Assembly: GCF_026341825.1 (NCBI RefSeq)
Contig: NZ_JAPENY010000001.1
Span: forward strand, 2,976,001-3,040,000
DNA length: 64,000 nt
Reading direction: 5' to 3'
Source of the DNA: Streptomyces sp. NBC_00620
GTDB lineage: Bacteria; Actinomycetota; Actinomycetes; Streptomycetales; Streptomycetaceae
The translations under genes and the position numbers were made by a program. This document shows positions 11,740-20,956 of this stretch, one piece after another. The notes under the pieces were generated by a model. The model worked only from the letters and a program-made list of their open reading frames with translations. It made no database searches and was not told where the DNA came from. How positions within the stretch are numbered: the first letter of the stretch is position 1; every line of letters begins with the position of its first letter.

Positions 11740-12396
11740 TCAGTCGTCGTTCGTGTGCGGCATGCGGGGGCCGCCCAGTTCGACCGCCGTGCAGCGCCAG
11801 CGGAGGTCGGCGGCCTGCTCCAGGCGGAAGGCCATGGCGCGGAGCTGGTCGCCGGCGCCGATGCGGGCGAAGGCCTCGATCGCGCCGGGGCGGGGCACGT
11901 AGTAGCCGATGTCGCGGACGACCGGGCGGGTGCCGCGGGTGCGCAGCAGGCCGCGTTCGGCGAGCCAGGCCAGTTCGTCGTAGGCGCGGCCCGCGGTGTG
12001 GCGCAGCATGCAGTGGACGGGGCGCTGACCGCTCAGTACGGCGAGCAGGAGGTCGGCGAAGAGGTCGGTGGGACGGGGGCGGGGAGCGGGCCTGTGGGGG
12101 GCCTGAGCTGGGACCGGCCCGGGTGGGGCCTCAGGGGGCGCGGTGAGGGTCGTGGCTCCGGCCGACGCCGTTGGGGGGCGGGTTGTGGGCGGTGCCGTCG
12201 GCGGGCGGTTCGCGGGTCGTGCGGTGCGGGATGCGCCTCCGCCGGGGGACGTCGTGGGTGGGCTGCCTCCCGGGGTCGTACGAGGGGTGCCTCCGCCCGG
12301 TGTGCGGGGTGGGGTGCTGCCGGGGCGGCGGGAGTCCTGGCGGCCGGGCGGGCGGGTGCCCGGGTGGCGCGTCGTCCTGGTCATCACCTTGTTCAT
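11740..12396 (-). CDS. Rv3235-family conserved protein
   Basis: This 218-residue actinobacterial protein of unknown function usually sits near secA. The N-terminal half is a Pro/Thr/Gly/Arg-rich, probably disordered region. The C-terminal ~105 residues form a compact domain (LFADLLLAVLSGQRPVHCMLRHTAG, YDELAWLAERGLL, EAFARIGAGDQLRAMAFRLE, then DLRWRCTAVELGG). The start at 12396 (MNKVMTRTTRHPG) follows a GCGGGGACC stretch. The frame is open to 12735 but the extra residues are low-complexity. No catalytic motif is visible. Confidence 0.75.
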   Translation of the reverse strand: MNKVMTRTTRHPGTRPPGRQDSRRPGSTPPRTPGGGTPRTTPGGSPPTTSPGGGASRTARPANRPPTAPPTTRPPTASAGATTLTAPPEAPPGPVPAQAPHRPAPRPRPTDLFADLLLAVLSGQRPVHCMLRHTAGRAYDELAWLAERGLLRTRGTRPVVRDIGYYVPRPGAIEAFARIGAGDQLRAMAFRLEQAADLRWRCTAVELGGPRMPHTNDD

Positions 12397-12733
12397 GCGT
12401 GGTCCCCGCTCGACGGGCCCGGTTTGATACCGGGCAGTAACTTTTGCGTTGGGGATCTTGTACGAGGCGGGGGCGGGCCTTCGCAAGGACGCGGGGTGCG
12501 CGTCGGGGCCGCCGGAAAGTTCACTCATCAGGGTGGCCGGGGGGTGCGGGAGGCTTGGCGGGGCCGGGGTGTACCGGGTGAATCGCGGGCCCGGGGTGGA
12601 CGCCTCGGAGGGTGCGGTCGGGGACTCGAAAGGGGACGCCCGCACGTATCCTGAAGCCCTCCCGGGAGGCGCGGGACCGCCCTTCCCGGAGCCCTCCGAC
12701 CACGAGACCCCCCGACTACGAAAGTGGCCAGCC
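12397..12733. promoter_or_regulatory. Divergent intergenic region between the Rv3235-like gene and the small conserved gene
   Basis: These 337 bp separate two divergent starts. A locally A/T-richer patch at 12428-12465 (TTTGATACC and AACTTTTGCG) could hold the leftward promoter. Both neighbouring reading frames stay open through part of the region, but no RNA or repeat was recognised. Confidence 0.35.
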
Positions 12734-13249
12734 ATGCGCGTCTACGTCCCCCTGACCCTCTCCGGTCTCGCCGAGGCGTACAAGACGGGGGAGCTGGGGG
12801 CGGGACCGTTCGTCGCCTACGCCGTCACGCCCGCGTTGCGGGAGTGGTATCTCTCCGACGACATCGAGGAGCTCGAGTACGCGGCGCTGAACCGTGCGGC
12901 TGTGGCGTCGCTGCGGTTGCTGGCGGTTGATCCGGGGGCTGTGCGGCGGCGGGTGGTCGTCGCGGTTGATGTGGCCGACCGGGACGCGGTCGGGGATCCC
13001 GATCGGGGGCTGGATCCCGGGGCGCTCGGTGAGGTTCGGGTTTCTGGGGCTGTGCCTTTGGCCAAGGCGGCCGCTGTGCATGTCGATCTTGCGGATGCGG
13101 AGGGTGATGTCGCTGCTGCCGTGGAGGCGCTGGGGGCGGCTGATCACGGGGACGATGACGCTCAGTTCGTCGTGGACGGGGCTGAGGATCACGAGTTGTT
13201 GTGGTTCGCCACGCAGGAGATTCCCAACCTGGTGGGGTTGGGGGACTGA
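12734..13249 (+). CDS. Conserved actinobacterial protein (DUF6912-like)
   Basis: This 171-residue protein of unknown function begins MRVYVPLTLSGLAEAYKTGE and continues with GPFVAYAVTPALREWY. These segments are conserved in streptomycete homologues near secA. The C-terminal part is acidic (HGDDDAQFVVDGAEDHELLWFA). There is no signal peptide or membrane span, so it is probably cytoplasmic. The ATG at 12734 is chosen because the conserved sequence starts there. The frame is open upstream to 12449. Confidence 0.75.
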   Translation: MRVYVPLTLSGLAEAYKTGELGAGPFVAYAVTPALREWYLSDDIEELEYAALNRAAVASLRLLAVDPGAVRRRVVVAVDVADRDAVGDPDRGLDPGALGEVRVSGAVPLAKAAAVHVDLADAEGDVAAAVEALGAADHGDDDAQFVVDGAEDHELLWFATQEIPNLVGLGD

Positions 13250-13282
13250 GGGGTCGGTTCGCTGGGTTCGGTGCCCGGCGTT

Positions 13283-13375
13283 GGGGCTGGGGTCGGGGTG
13301 GGTCGCGGAGCCCGGCGCTTGCGGGGTGCCGCTGTGCCCACCCGTGCCGCCCCTAGCGGCACGCATGCCCACAGC
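13283..13375. repeat. Dispersed 93-bp intergenic repeat, copy 2
   Basis: Same orientation as copy 1 at 7875-7967, with two mismatches. It is followed at 13395-13410 by a further partial echo of its CGCATGCCC-CAGC end. It occupies most of the gap between the DUF6912-like gene and the HAD hydrolase. Confidence 0.9.
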
Positions 13376-13451
13376 TGGGGCGGTTGCGGAGCGCACGCAT
13401 GCCCGCAGCTATGACGGATGGGTGTCAGTGGGGGCGGGTATTTTCTTGTGT

Positions 13452-14117
13452 ATGGGGAAGTACGGAGCAGCGCACATTGTGTGGGACTGGAACGGGACTC
13501 TGTTCCATGACAATGCCGCGATCATCGGGGCGACGAATGCGGCGTTCGCCGAGCTGGGGCTTGAGCCGATCACCATGGAGCGGTACAGGGCGTTGTACTG
13601 CGTTCCGGTACCGAGGTTCTATGAGCGGTTGATGGGGCGGCTGCCGACCGACGCCGAGTGGCAGGTCATGGACGAGACCTTCCATCGGTACTACGCGGAG
13701 CACCGGACAGGGTGCGAGCTCACCGAGGGTGTGCCGACACTCCTGGCCGAGTGGGGGTCGGCGGGGCACAGCCAGTCGATCCTCAGCATGTACGGGCATG
13801 ACGAACTGGTCCCGCTGGTACGGGGGTTCGGGATCGAGCCGCACTTCATGCGTGTCGACGGGCGGACCGGGCCCTCCGGCGGCAGCAAGGCCGAGCACAT
13901 GGTGCGGCACCTGGGCGTGCTCGCCGGCGTGGAGCCGGCCCGTGTGGTGGTGATAGGTGACGCGGCCGACGACGCGATAGCCGCCCGGCACGTTGGTGCG
14001 CAGGCGGTCCTCTACACCGGCGGTTCGCACGGCCGCGCCAGCCTGGAGGAGGTGGGCGTGCCCGTGGTGGACAGCCTGGCGGAAGCGGTCGTGGAGGCCG
14101 AGCGGCTGGCGGCCTGA
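13452..14117 (+). CDS. HAD-superfamily phosphatase (phosphoglycolate-phosphatase-like)
   Basis: This 221-residue haloacid-dehalogenase hydrolase has motif I as WDWNGTLFHDN (nucleophile Asp in DWNGT), a helical cap, motif II Ser in ILSMYGHD, and motif IV as VVVIGDAADDAIAARHVG, which binds Mg2+. The DWNGT variant of DxDGT is common in phosphoglycolate-phosphatase-like actinobacterial HADs. The substrate is likely a small phosphomonoester. The ATG at 13452 is preferred because the strand leading to motif I starts right after it; no strong ribosome site is seen. Confidence 0.88.
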   Translation: MGKYGAAHIVWDWNGTLFHDNAAIIGATNAAFAELGLEPITMERYRALYCVPVPRFYERLMGRLPTDAEWQVMDETFHRYYAEHRTGCELTEGVPTLLAEWGSAGHSQSILSMYGHDELVPLVRGFGIEPHFMRVDGRTGPSGGSKAEHMVRHLGVLAGVEPARVVVIGDAADDAIAARHVGAQAVLYTGGSHGRASLEEVGVPVVDSLAEAVVEAERLAA

Positions 14118-14210
14118 CCGACTTGATGCGAAGCCGTTAACGCTCCGCAGAGCCGTACGGCGCTTCGGGCGGCGGCCGGATTCGGGGAGGGGTTCCCCGG
14201 CGGGGTGTGA

Positions 14211-14357
14211 CTTGCCTGGCTGTCGGCGCTGCGCGACCCGGAGCTGATACCGCCGACGCTTGCCGCGGTACGCGAACTGCCGGAGCAGTCCGGCATGGAG
14301 CCGCTGGACGCGGTCGTCGCACATCTCCATGGGCGCCGCCCGCTGGGGATGGGGTGA
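14211..14357 (+). pseudogene. Small orphan coding-like fragment
   Basis: Between an in-frame TGA at 14208 and the TGA at 14355 lies a 48-codon stretch with strong G/C third positions, reading WLSALRDPELIPPTLAAVRE and later MEPLDAVVAHLHG. It has no start codon or ribosome site in place, so it looks like the tail of a lost gene. The WLxALRDP pattern is reminiscent of AraC-type cupin regulators, but that is only an impression. Confidence 0.35.
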
Positions 14358-14504
14358 GGGATCCTCCGAGAGCGGTTGGGTGTCGGCAGTGTTGGGTCCG
14401 GTCCCTGCGGGCCCTGGCTGGCATGGCAGGCGCCCTGCCGTTCCGCCCCGGGCGGTGTCACGGCGGCTGCCCTCGTCGGCGGGGCAGCCGCCTACCCAAG
14501 GGCC

Positions 14505-14606
14505 GGGGTCAGTGGGGAACCTGCCTCCCAAAGGAGCCGGGGCCAGTGGCGAACCTGCCTCCCCAAGGGCCCGGGGCCAGTGGCGAACCTGCCTCCCCAA
14601 GGGCCC
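14505..14606 (+). repeat. Three tandem 34-bp repeats
   Basis: Units lie at 14505-14538, 14539-14572 and 14573-14606. The second and third are identical. The first differs at a few positions. Each contains CAGTGGCGAACCTGCCTCCC or a close variant. A degenerate part-unit may precede at about 14478-14504. The array lies in non-coding DNA. Confidence 0.92.
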
Positions 14607-15119
14607 GGCCGGCAGGGAATCCGCCCGCACTGCACGCCCCCGCCCCTTTCGTCCCTGTGCAGAGTGTCAAAGTTCGACCCCTGCTTTTGTACACATACGG
14701 CTCATGACGACCCCCGGGTGGGGAGCGATAGCCTGGTGGCGTGATCAGCGCGATATCTCGCGGGGGCATTGACGCCCCTGCCCCGCGCCCGGAGAGCACG
14801 GACGACATCCGTGACCGGGCGGCGGTCGCTGATCTTCGCAGGCGGGTCGGGGAGTCAAGGGCAGCACGGACACCCGGAGCGACATCCACAGCGCCGAGGG
14901 CACCCGAGGCAGCGCCTGGGGCACCCGAGGCACAGGCGGTGCCGAGAGCAGCGTCACAGTCGCCGCGGGTGCCGAGAATGGCCGATAACCCCCCGCTCAT
15001 CTCTCCGTGCGGCATAGCGTCGAACCAGACCGGACACCCCGCGTCAAGACGTTACGTCGGAGAAGAGACCGTACTTCCTTCAACGTCACGCAACGGCGCG
15101 CGACAGGAGCCAGAGGACA
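14607..15119 (+). promoter_or_regulatory. gdhB upstream region
   Basis: These 513 bp precede gdhB. The stretch 14655-14705 is A/T-richer (TGTCAAAGTTCG, CTTTTGTACACATACGG) and is the most promoter-like part. A frame from GTG 14741 runs past the gdhB start but its codon bias decays after about 35 codons, so I do not call it a gene. AGGAG and GAGGA just before 15120 are the gdhB ribosome site. Confidence 0.4.
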
Positions 15120-18100
15120 ATGCAGACCAAGCTGGACGAAGCCAAGGCCGAGCTGCTCGAACGGGCCGCCCGGGTAGCTGAGAACAGCCCGGTCGGGGGG
15201 CACCTACCGACTGGGACGACGGGCGAGGGCACCCCCGACCGGGACACCGTGCTCGCGTTCCTCCAGCGGTACTACCTGCACACCGCAGCGGAGGACCTGA
15301 CCGACCGCGACCCGGTCGACATCTTCGGAGCCGCTTTCTCGCACTACCGCCTGGCCGAGAACCGCCCCCAGGGCACGGCCAACGTGCGGGTGCACACCCC
15401 GACCGTCGACGAGAACGGCTGGACCTGCAGCCACTCCGTCGTCGAGGTCGTGACCGACGACATGCCCTTCCTCGTCGACTCGGTCACCAACGAGCTTTCG
15501 CGCCAAGGGCGCGGCATCCACCTTGTCATCCACCCGCAGGTCGTCGTACGGCGTGACCTCACCGGCAAGCTCATCGAGGTGCTGCCGACGCGGCCCACCG
15601 GCGAGCTCCCGCACGACGCCGCCGTCGAGTCCTGGATCCATGTCGAGGTCGACCGCGAGACCGACCGCGCGGATCTGAAGCAGATGACCGCCGATCTGCT
15701 GCGCGTTCTCTCCGACGTCCGCGAGACCGTCGAGGACTGGGAGAAGATGCGCGACGCCGCGCTGCGCATCGCGGAGGAGCTGCCCAAGGAGCCGACCGCG
15801 GACGACCTGCGCGACCAGGAGGTCGAGGAGGCCCGGGAGCTGCTGCGCTGGCTCGCGGACGACCACTTCACCTTCCTGGGATACCGCGAGTACGAGCTGC
15901 GGGACGACGACTCGCTCGCCGCCGTGGCCGGCACCGGGCTCGGCATCCTGCGCTCCGACCCGCACCACAGCGGCGAGGACAGCCACCCGGTCAGCCCGTC
16001 CTTCGAGCGGCTGCCCGCCGACGCCCGCGCCAAGGCCCGCGAGCACAAGCTGCTGGTGCTGACCAAGGCCAACAGCCGGTCCACCGTGCACCGGCCGTCG
16101 TACCTCGACTACGTCGGTGTGAAGAAGTTCGACGCCGAAGGCAATGTGATCGGTGAGCGGCGCTTCCTCGGGCTCTTCTCCTCGGCCGCGTACACCGAGT
16201 CCGTGCGGCGGGTTCCCGTGGTGCGCCGCAAGGTCGCGGAAGTCCTGCGCGGCGCCGGGTTCTCGCCCAACAGCCACGACGGGCGCGACCTGCTCCAGAT
16301 CCTGGAGACGTACCCGCGCGACGAGCTGTTCCAGACGCCCGCGGACGAGCTGCGGTCCATCGTCACCTCCGTCCTGTACCTCCAGGAGCGGCGCAGGCTG
16401 CGGCTCTACCTGCGCCAGGACGAGTACGGGCGCTACTACTCCGCCCTCGTCTACCTCCCGCGCGACCGCTACACCACCGGCGTACGCCTGCGGATCATCG
16501 ACATCCTCAAGGAAGAGCTCAACGGCACCAGCGTCGACTTCACGGCCTGGAACACCGAGTCGATCCTCTCCCGGCTGCACTTCGTGGTCCGTGTCGAGCC
16601 GGGCACCGAGCTGCCGCAGCTGTCCGACGCCGACAAGGAACGCATCGAGGCCAGGCTCGTCGAGGCCGCCCGCTCCTGGGCCGACGGCTTCGGGGAGGCG
16701 CTGACCGCCGAGTTCGGCGAGGAGCGCGCCGCCGAGTTGCTGCGCCGGTACGGGGGTGCCTTCCCCGAGGGGTACAAGGCGGACCACAACCCGCGCGCCG
16801 CCGTCGCCGACCTGGTCCACCTCGAGAGGCTGACCAGGGACGACACCAAGGACTTCGCGCTCAGTCTGTACGAGCCGGTGGGCGCGGGCCCCGGCGAGCG
16901 CCGCTTCAAGATCTACCGCACCGGCGAGCAGGTCTCGCTCTCCGCGGTCCTCCCCGCGATCAACCGCATGGGTGTCGAGGTCACCGACGAGCGTCCGTAC
17001 GAGCTGCGCTGCTCGGACCGTACGACCGCCTGGATCTACGACTTCGGGCTGCGGCTGCCCAAGTCCCTGAACGGCAACGGCGACTACCTCGGTGACGACG
17101 GCCGCGAGCGGTTCCAGCAGGCCTTCGCCGCCACCTGGACCGGCGCGGCCGAGAACGACGGCTTCAACGCCCTCGTGCTGAGCGCCGGGCTCAACTGGCG
17201 GCAGGCGATGGTGCTGCGCGCGTACGCCAAGTACCTGCGCCAGGCCGGCTCGACCTTCAGCCAGGACTACATGGAGGACACCCTCCGCAACAACGTCCAC
17301 ACCACCCGGCTGCTCGTCTCGCTCTTCGAGGCGCGGATGTCGCCCGACCGGCAGCGCGCCGGTGTCGAGCTGACCGACGCCCTCCTCGAGGAACTGGACG
17401 CCGCTCTCGACCAGGTGGCCAGCCTGGACGAGGACCGGATCCTGCGGTCCTTCCTCACCGTCATCAAGGCGACCCTGCGTACGAACTTCTTCCAGGAGGC
17501 GCTGGGCGCGAAGCCCCACGAGTACGTCTCCATGAAGTTCGACCCGCAGGCCATCCCCGATCTGCCGGCGCCTCGGCCGGCGTACGAGATCTGGGTGTAC
17601 TCGCCGCGCGTCGAAGGCGTGCACCTGCGGTTCGGCAAGGTCGCGCGCGGCGGGCTGCGCTGGTCCGACCGGAAGGAGGACTTCCGGACGGAGATCCTCG
17701 GCCTGGTCAAGGCGCAGATGGTCAAGAACACCGTCATCGTGCCGGTCGGCGCCAAGGGCGGCTTCGTCGCCAAGCAGCTGCCCGACCCGTCCGTGGACCG
17801 CGACGCCTGGCTCGCCGAGGGCATCCGCAGCTACAAGACCTTCATCTCCGCGCTGCTCGACATCACCGACAACATGGTGGCCGGTGAGGTCGTCCCGCCC
17901 GCGGACGTCGTACGGCACGACGAGGACGACACCTACCTCGTGGTCGCCGCCGACAAGGGCACCGCGACGTTCTCGGACATCGCCAACGGGGTCGCGGAGA
18001 GCTACAACTTCTGGCTCGGCGACGCCTTCGCCTCCGGCGGCTCGGCCGGTTACGACCACAAGAAGATGGGCATCACCGCGCGCGGTGCCTGGGAGTCCGT

Positions 18101-20057
18101 GAAGCGGCACTTCCGGGAGCTGGGCGTGAACACCCAGACCCAGGACTTCACCGTGGTCGGCGTCGGTGACATGTCCGGTGACGTGTTCGGCAACGGCATG
18201 CTGCTCAGCGAGCACATCCGGCTGGTCGCGGCCTTCGACCACCGGCACATCTTCCTCGACCCGAAGCCGGACGCCGAGACCTCGTACGCCGAGCGGCGCC
18301 GTCTCTTCGAGCTGCCGCGCTCCTCGTGGGCCGACTACAACAGCGAGTTGATCTCGTCCGGCGGCGGCATCTTCCCGCGTACCGCCAAGGCCATCCCGAT
18401 CAACGCGCACATCCGTGAGGCCCTCGGCATCGAGTCCGGCGTCGCCAAGATGACCCCGGCCGACCTGATGAAGGCGATCCTGAAGGCGCAGGTCGACCTG
18501 CTGTGGAACGGCGGCATCGGTACGTACGTGAAGGCGTCCACCGAGACGCACGCGGACGTCGGCGACAAGGCCAACGACGCGATCCGCGTGGACGGCGCCG
18601 ACCTGCGGGTCAAGGTCGTCGGCGAGGGCGGCAACCTGGGGCTCACCCAGCTCGGCCGGATCGAGTTCGCCCAGCACGGCGGCAAGATCAACACCGATGC
18701 CATCGACAACAGCGCGGGCGTGGACACCTCCGACCACGAGGTGAACATCAAGATCCTGCTCAACGCGACGGTGGCCAACGGCGACCTGACCGTCAAGCAG
18801 CGCAACAAGCAGCTCGCGGAGATGACCGAAGAGGTCGGCGCCCTGGTCCTGCGCAACAACTACGCGCAGAACGTGGCGATCGCCAACGCGCTGGCCCAGT
18901 CGCCCGACATGCTCCACGCCCAGCAGCGCTTCATGCGCACCCTGGTCAGGGAGGGCCACCTCGACCGGGCCCTGGAGTTCCTGCCCACCGACCGGCAGAT
19001 CCGTGAGCGGCTCAACTCCGGGCAGGGGCTGACCGGTCCGGAGACGGCCGTCCTCCTCGCGTACACGAAGATCACGGTCTCCGACGCGCTGCTCGCCACC
19101 TCGCTGCCCGACGACCCGTACCTCCAGCGCCTGTTGCACGCGTACTTCCCGACCGCGCTGCGCGAGAAGTTCCGCGAGCAGATCGACGGGCACGCGCTGC
19201 GCCGCGAGATCGTGACGACCGTCCTGGTCAACGACACGGTCAACACGGGCGGTACGAGCTTCCTGCACCGCCTCCGTGAGGAGACCGGCGCCTCGCTCGA
19301 GGAGATCGTCCGGGCGCAGACCGCGGCCCGCGCGATCTTCGAGTCGAGCAAGGTGTGGGACTCGGTGGAGGCGCTCGACAATGTCGTCGCCGCCGATGTC
19401 CAGACCCGGATCCGGCTCCACTCGCGCCGGCTCGTCGAGCGCGGCACACGCTGGTTGCTCAACAACCGGCCGCAGCCGCTCCAGCTCGCCGAGACGATCG
19501 GCTTCTTCAGCGACGGGGTCGAGCAGGTCTGGTCCGAGCTGCCCAAGCTGCTGCGCGGCGCGGATCTGGAGTGGTATCAGCAGATCTACGACGAGCTGTC
19601 GGGCGCGGGCGTCCCGGACGAACTCGCCACGCGGGTGGCCGGGTTCTCCTCGGCCTTCCCGACGCTGGACATCGTCGCGGTGGCCGACCGCACGGGCAAG
19701 GACCCGATGGGCGTCGCCGAGGTCTACTACGACCTCGCCGACCGACTCGGCATCACCCAGCTGATGGACCGCATCATCGAGCTCCCGCGCGCCGACCGCT
19801 GGCAGTCCATGGCCCGCGCCTCCATCCGCGAGGACCTGTACGCGGCCCACGCGGCGCTCGTCGCCGACGTCCTCTCGGTCGGCAACGGAAGCTCCACTCC
19901 CGAGCAGCGCTTCAAGGCCTGGGAGGAGCGGAACGCGGCGATCCTCGGCCGGGCCCGCACCACGCTGGAGGAGATCCGCAGCTCGGACGCGTTCGACCTG
20001 GCGAATCTGTCGGTGGCGATGCGGACGATGCGGACGCTGTTGCGGACGCATTCGTAG
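15120..20057 (+). CDS. gdhB: Large NAD-specific glutamate dehydrogenase
   Basis: This 1645-residue enzyme belongs to the ~180-kDa class of NAD-glutamate dehydrogenases first described in Streptomyces clavuligerus. They convert glutamate to 2-oxoglutarate and ammonia for catabolism. A long regulatory N-terminal region (ACT-like segments, about 1-750) precedes the catalytic core. The core has KVARGGLRWSDRKEDFRTE and MVKNTVIVPVGAKGGFV (about residues 840-885), then GGSAGYDHKKMGITARGAWE, VGVGDMSGDVFGNGML for dinucleotide binding, and KVVGEGGNLGLTQLGR. A helical C-terminal domain of about 400 residues follows. It is monocistronic, with a strong terminator at 20072. The enzyme is hexameric and allosterically regulated in known members. 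Confidence 0.96.
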   Translation: MQTKLDEAKAELLERAARVAENSPVGGHLPTGTTGEGTPDRDTVLAFLQRYYLHTAAEDLTDRDPVDIFGAAFSHYRLAENRPQGTANVRVHTPTVDENGWTCSHSVVEVVTDDMPFLVDSVTNELSRQGRGIHLVIHPQVVVRRDLTGKLIEVLPTRPTGELPHDAAVESWIHVEVDRETDRADLKQMTADLLRVLSDVRETVEDWEKMRDAALRIAEELPKEPTADDLRDQEVEEARELLRWLADDHFTFLGYREYELRDDDSLAAVAGTGLGILRSDPHHSGEDSHPVSPSFERLPADARAKAREHKLLVLTKANSRSTVHRPSYLDYVGVKKFDAEGNVIGERRFLGLFSSAAYTESVRRVPVVRRKVAEVLRGAGFSPNSHDGRDLLQILETYPRDELFQTPADELRSIVTSVLYLQERRRLRLYLRQDEYGRYYSALVYLPRDRYTTGVRLRIIDILKEELNGTSVDFTAWNTESILSRLHFVVRVEPGTELPQLSDADKERIEARLVEAARSWADGFGEALTAEFGEERAAELLRRYGGAFPEGYKADHNPRAAVADLVHLERLTRDDTKDFALSLYEPVGAGPGERRFKIYRTGEQVSLSAVLPAINRMGVEVTDERPYELRCSDRTTAWIYDFGLRLPKSLNGNGDYLGDDGRERFQQAFAATWTGAAENDGFNALVLSAGLNWRQAMVLRAYAKYLRQAGSTFSQDYMEDTLRNNVHTTRLLVSLFEARMSPDRQRAGVELTDALLEELDAALDQVASLDEDRILRSFLTVIKATLRTNFFQEALGAKPHEYVSMKFDPQAIPDLPAPRPAYEIWVYSPRVEGVHLRFGKVARGGLRWSDRKEDFRTEILGLVKAQMVKNTVIVPVGAKGGFVAKQLPDPSVDRDAWLAEGIRSYKTFISALLDITDNMVAGEVVPPADVVRHDEDDTYLVVAADKGTATFSDIANGVAESYNFWLGDAFASGGSAGYDHKKMGITARGAWESVKRHFRELGVNTQTQDFTVVGVGDMSGDVFGNGMLLSEHIRLVAAFDHRHIFLDPKPDAETSYAERRRLFELPRSSWADYNSELISSGGGIFPRTAKAIPINAHIREALGIESGVAKMTPADLMKAILKAQVDLLWNGGIGTYVKASTETHADVGDKANDAIRVDGADLRVKVVGEGGNLGLTQLGRIEFAQHGGKINTDAIDNSAGVDTSDHEVNIKILLNATVANGDLTVKQRNKQLAEMTEEVGALVLRNNYAQNVAIANALAQSPDMLHAQQRFMRTLVREGHLDRALEFLPTDRQIRERLNSGQGLTGPETAVLLAYTKITVSDALLATSLPDDPYLQRLLHAYFPTALREKFREQIDGHALRREIVTTVLVNDTVNTGGTSFLHRLREETGASLEEIVRAQTAARAIFESSKVWDSVEALDNVVAADVQTRIRLHSRRLVERGTRWLLNNRPQPLQLAETIGFFSDGVEQVWSELPKLLRGADLEWYQQIYDELSGAGVPDELATRVAGFSSAFPTLDIVAVADRTGKDPMGVAEVYYDLADRLGITQLMDRIIELPRADRWQSMARASIREDLYAAHAALVADVLSVGNGSSTPEQRFKAWEERNAAILGRARTTLEEIRSSDAFDLANLSVAMRTMRTLLRTHS

Positions 20058-20071
20058 CCCGTACGCAGTTG

Positions 20072-20113
20072 GGGGCGCCCCTGGCCTTTACGGCCGGGGG
20101 CGCCCCCTTTTTT
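20072..20113 (+). terminator. Intrinsic terminator after gdhB
   Basis: A 15-bp stem with one bulged T (left arm GGGGGCGCCCC-T-GGCC), loop TTTAC and six Ts at 20108-20113 make a textbook intrinsic terminator, 14 nt after the stop. It also faces the end of the opposing ABC operon. Confidence 0.95.
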
Positions 20114-20131
20114 CCTGCCGAGCGCCGGGCT

Positions 20132-20956
20132 CTACTTGCCCGTGAACTTCTCGTACTCCTTGAGGACGTCCTCCGTGGGTCCGTCCAGGCGGAGTTCCCC
20201 CCGCTCCAGCCACAGCACCCGGTCACACGTGTCCCGGATCGACTTGTTGTTGTGGCTCACCAGGAAGACGGTGCCGGCAGTCTTCCGCAGCTCCCGGATG
20301 CGAGCCTCGGAGCGCTTCTGGAAGGAGCGATCTCCCGTCGCCAGGGCCTCGTCGATCATCAGGACGTCGTGGTCCTTGGCGGCGGCGATGGAGAACCGGA
20401 GACGGGCCGACATGCCGGACGAGTACGTCCGCATGGGGAGCGTGATGAAGTCGCCCTTCTCGTTGATGCCGGAGAAGTCGACGATCTCCTGGTAGCGCTC
20501 GCGCACCTGCTCCTTGGACATGCCCATCGCGAGGCCGCCGAGGTAGACGTTGCGCTCGCCCGTGAGGTCGCCCATCAGGGCCGCGTTGACGCCGAGGAGC
20601 GAGGGCTGGCCGTCGGTGTAGATCCTGCCGTTCTCCACCGGGAGCAGACCCGCGCACGCCTTGAGCAGCGTGGACTTGCCGGAGCCGTTGGTGCCGATCA
20701 GGCCGATGGCCTCGCCACGGTACGCCGTGAAGGAGACGTTCTTGACGGCGTGCACCTTGCGGACACCGGACGCCTTCTCGGACTTCTCGCGGCGCATGAT
20801 GCGGTTGAGGGCGGCGGTGGCGGAACCGCGGCCGCCGCCGGTGCCGTTGACGCGGTAGACGATGTCGACCTGGTCGACGATGACCGTGGGGACCAGCTCG
20901 CCGGGGGTGTCCACGGGGGCGGTCTCAGGGGTGCTCTTCGTGATGATGTCAGCCAC
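20132..20956 (-). CDS. ABC exporter ATPase, teichoic acid/polysaccharide type (TagH-like)
   Basis: This 274-residue ATPase is the energy subunit of a two-component ABC exporter for lipid-linked glycans. Walker A is GTNGSGKST (about residues 92-100), the Q-loop lies near GVNAALMGDLTGERNVYLG, the signature region is YSSGMSARLRFSIA and Walker B is DVLMIDEALATGD. The insertion FRRIMRREKSEKASGVRKVHAVKN before the nucleotide domain, with YRVN earlier, is typical of TagH/Wzt ATPases. Its start overlaps the stop of the permease gene by 8 nt, so the two are translated together. Confidence 0.92.
   Translation of the reverse strand: MADIITKSTPETAPVDTPGELVPTVIVDQVDIVYRVNGTGGGRGSATAALNRIMRREKSEKASGVRKVHAVKNVSFTAYRGEAIGLIGTNGSGKSTLLKACAGLLPVENGRIYTDGQPSLLGVNAALMGDLTGERNVYLGGLAMGMSKEQVRERYQEIVDFSGINEKGDFITLPMRTYSSGMSARLRFSIAAAKDHDVLMIDEALATGDRSFQKRSEARIRELRKTAGTVFLVSHNNKSIRDTCDRVLWLERGELRLDGPTEDVLKEYEKFTGK

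Noticed and set aside
14741..15181. 146-codon frame before gdhB
   Set aside because: Codon bias decays after about 35 codons and it overlaps the gdhB start. It might be a short leader but I cannot support a gene.
15204..20051. 1615-residue open frame antisense to gdhB
   Set aside because: It is a third-position shadow typical of high-GC coding DNA. It has no recognisable domain and lies wholly opposite a well-supported gene.
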